Part shown: positions 62,482 to 64,000 of the stretch, in pieces
How positions within the stretch are numbered: position 1 is the stretch's first letter
How the letters are laid out: every line of letters starts with the position of its first letter
Position numbers and translations under genes: made by a program
The notes under the pieces: generated by a model
The model's database searches: none
Told to the model about the DNA's origin: nothing
The model's input: the letters and a program-made list of their open reading frames with translations, nothing else
NCBI GenBank assembly: GCA_030544215.1
Contig: JARZZO010000006.1
Location: 44,492,501-44,556,500, forward strand
Length of the DNA stretch: 64,000 bases
From: Zantedeschia hybrid cultivar
Taxonomy: Eukaryota; Streptophyta; Magnoliopsida; Alismatales; Araceae
Direction of reading: 5' to 3'

Positions 62482-64000
62482 TGTAAGGACTGAGGTTTCG
62501 GGTTCAGTTTCCGGGTCGGTTTCGGGCCGGATCCCCTGGCTTGGACCCTGAGGGGTCATGAGAGTTTTGACTGAATGACGTCTGCACTGCACGATGCCTT
62601 TCAAACGGTGTCTGGCTGGGTGGACGCCATTTACGTCTGTTGCTGTTGTGCCACGTGGGCGCTACGTGGACGGGTTTCGGGCTGCGAGAGTACGGCCCCT
62701 GTCTCGTCGTCTGAACGGCGTCCTTGATGGACGACGCGATTCAGACTGCGACCCTGCGGTGTTAGTGTACGGTGCCTGACATGTCAGCTGAACGGCGTCC
62801 GTAGTGGTTGACGCGTTTCAGAGTGCTGTCAGTACGGCCCGTCCTGTCATCTGATAGGCGTCCGTCTCGCTCGACGCGTTTTAGCCAGTTTCTGATTGAC
62901 CCCGCGAGCCTCCCTTTCTTTCCCTCATTCTCACCTTCACTCTCTCTCACCTCGCCCTCTCCGCCTCCTCCGACCCCTCTCTTCCCCTTCCCCTTCCTCT
63001 TCTTCCCCTTCCACCACTCCAACGCCTCTCAACCTCTCACCACTACCACTACCACTTCCTTCGCGGCGTTCCATTCTTCGGATGGCGGCCGACATCCCGG
63101 CGGAGTGGCGACGTCCTCGGGGGTACCGGCGGTGGTCTGCAGTGCGGCGGGTCGGCGGCACGGAGCTTGGAGGAGTTCAAGAACCGGTAGGGGGACGAAC
63201 CTTGCATAGATTACACTCGTTTCATCTATAGTTCCATGTGTTGCATGATTCGTTTGGGGGTAGAACAAGCATGTTTAGGGGCTTTTCTTGATGGGAATAA
63301 GGGTTTCTATGAATGTGGGTTTATGATGGTTTGGTTTGCCTCTCCCCCTTTTCCTCTGTTTTGGGCGGTTTTGGGTTTTTGGGGGTGAAAGGGAGCCCTC
63401 GGGCTCGAGACAGAACCTGGTTCCTGGCGCTAAAAGACGTCGTGCATGGACGACGCCTTTTAGAAGGGCGTCGGGCCATCATGACGCCTTTTAGGCAGGA
63501 ATCGTTCCACTTAGGCTCTGTCAGTTCGGGGATTCTGGGGCTGAAAGACGTCATGTGTTAGCGACGCGATTTGTAATAGCGTCGGGTCACCATGACGCCT
63601 TTTAAGGCAGAAATCCCCTGATTAACGTTTTCTGCAAATTCTGGATTTCTGTGTGATTGACGTCTGAGGATGTTGACGCCTTTTAAAAGGCGACCTCTAG
63701 TGTCGACGCCTTTTAGGCCATATTCTGAGGCCGGTATTTCATGAACCAGTATAGGGTGCTTGAATGGCGTCGGCCTTGGGCGACGCAATTCAAGACAGAA
63801 CCACACTAATCCATGCCAGTAAAATGTGTTTACACTACTAGATAGTTGGTTAAATGCATGCTGTTAGTATACTCGATGTGATGGACTCTTCGTGACCGGA
63901 TGACACTACGTTATATGTTGTGCGACCGTAGACTTCTCACGTGACCGGATCGCACCGTACCGTGTTTTATGTTACTGTGGACCTTGAGTGACAGTTGTAG
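62482..64000 (+). mobile_element. Element E: LTR of the Tekay-type family, runs off the window
   Basis: Starts TGTAAGGACTGAGG within pol of element C, with GGACT before it (62477-62481) as the expected left TSD. The first 700 bases follow the D-type LTR, while sequence after about 63200 follows the F-type LTR (for example TGGGTTTATGATGGTTTGG and the block at 63880-64000). It holds about a dozen hairpin modules. Whether E is a solo LTR or a full element cannot be seen. Confidence 0.9.

Noticed and set aside
15267..63790. CRISPR-like array suggested by short repeats with variable spacers
   Set aside because: Spacing is irregular, repeats are imperfect inverted repeats and not constant direct repeats, and the setting is a plant genome inside retrotransposons.

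Overview
The window is a retrotransposon-dominated piece of a flowering-plant nuclear genome. The repeat families seen (Tat/Ogre-type and Tekay-type Ty3/gypsy, Ty1/copia, plant L1-type LINEs), GT-AG introns, TATA boxes of the TATAAATA type and one recognisable host gene tail (DNAJC8/SPF31-like) all fit a plant, probably a dicot. Almost nothing is single-copy host sequence. Function calls come from reading motifs by eye. Element boundaries rest on TG...CA ends and 5-bp target-site duplications (TSDs) that I located directly.

Left part (1-13237): a patchwork of old decayed repeats. A degenerate L1-type LINE on the minus strand (1100-6430; ORF1 with two zinc knuckles, endonuclease, reverse transcriptase) is interrupted by the 3' end of another LINE on the plus strand. 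Next come a copia gag-protease remnant (minus), further LINE scraps (plus), the last two exons of a DNAJC8/SPF31-like gene (10105-10385), an LTR-like stretch with long G and C runs, and an LTR fragment on the minus strand.

Middle and right (13238-64000): a nested stack. Element A is a decayed Tekay-type gypsy on the plus strand. It has been invaded by a solo LTR (13875-16576, TSD CAAGG), by a complete 20.9-kb Tat/Ogre-type element B (17152-38072, minus, TSD GATAG) and by an LTR fragment G (38127). G is broken by a second Tat-type element C (38252 to 62481, minus). C's left LTR is broken by Tekay-type element D (39404-52537, TSD GTCTG) and by a solo LTR of another gypsy family (52643-54944, TSD AAATT). 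D's left LTR is broken by element F (40863-47026, TSD GTGGA). C's pol is cut by the LTR of element E (62482 to the window end). D keeps gag but no pol; F keeps pol but no gag, although both belong to one family.

Element B encodes on the minus strand gag, then protease plus a G-patch, then RT, RNase H, a second RNase H and integrase. The protease and RT frames overlap at an A9 run that is well placed for a -1 frameshift. On the opposite strand, between integrase and the 3' LTR, B carries two intron-containing genes related to the plant mobile domain (PMD) family: a two-exon gene with its own TATA box and AATAAA signals, and a seven-exon gene ending in a coiled coil. Element C carries decayed copies of both, so the antisense pair belongs to the family and is not an accident of one copy.

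The most unusual signal is a short hairpin module, TNAAnnGCGTC - about 10 nt - GACGCnnTTNA, present roughly a hundred times by eye count. It occurs in LTRs, leaders, intergenic spacers and an intron of both the Tat-type and the Tekay-type elements, two lineages that are otherwise unrelated in sequence. I did not find it in the LINE, copia or host-gene parts.
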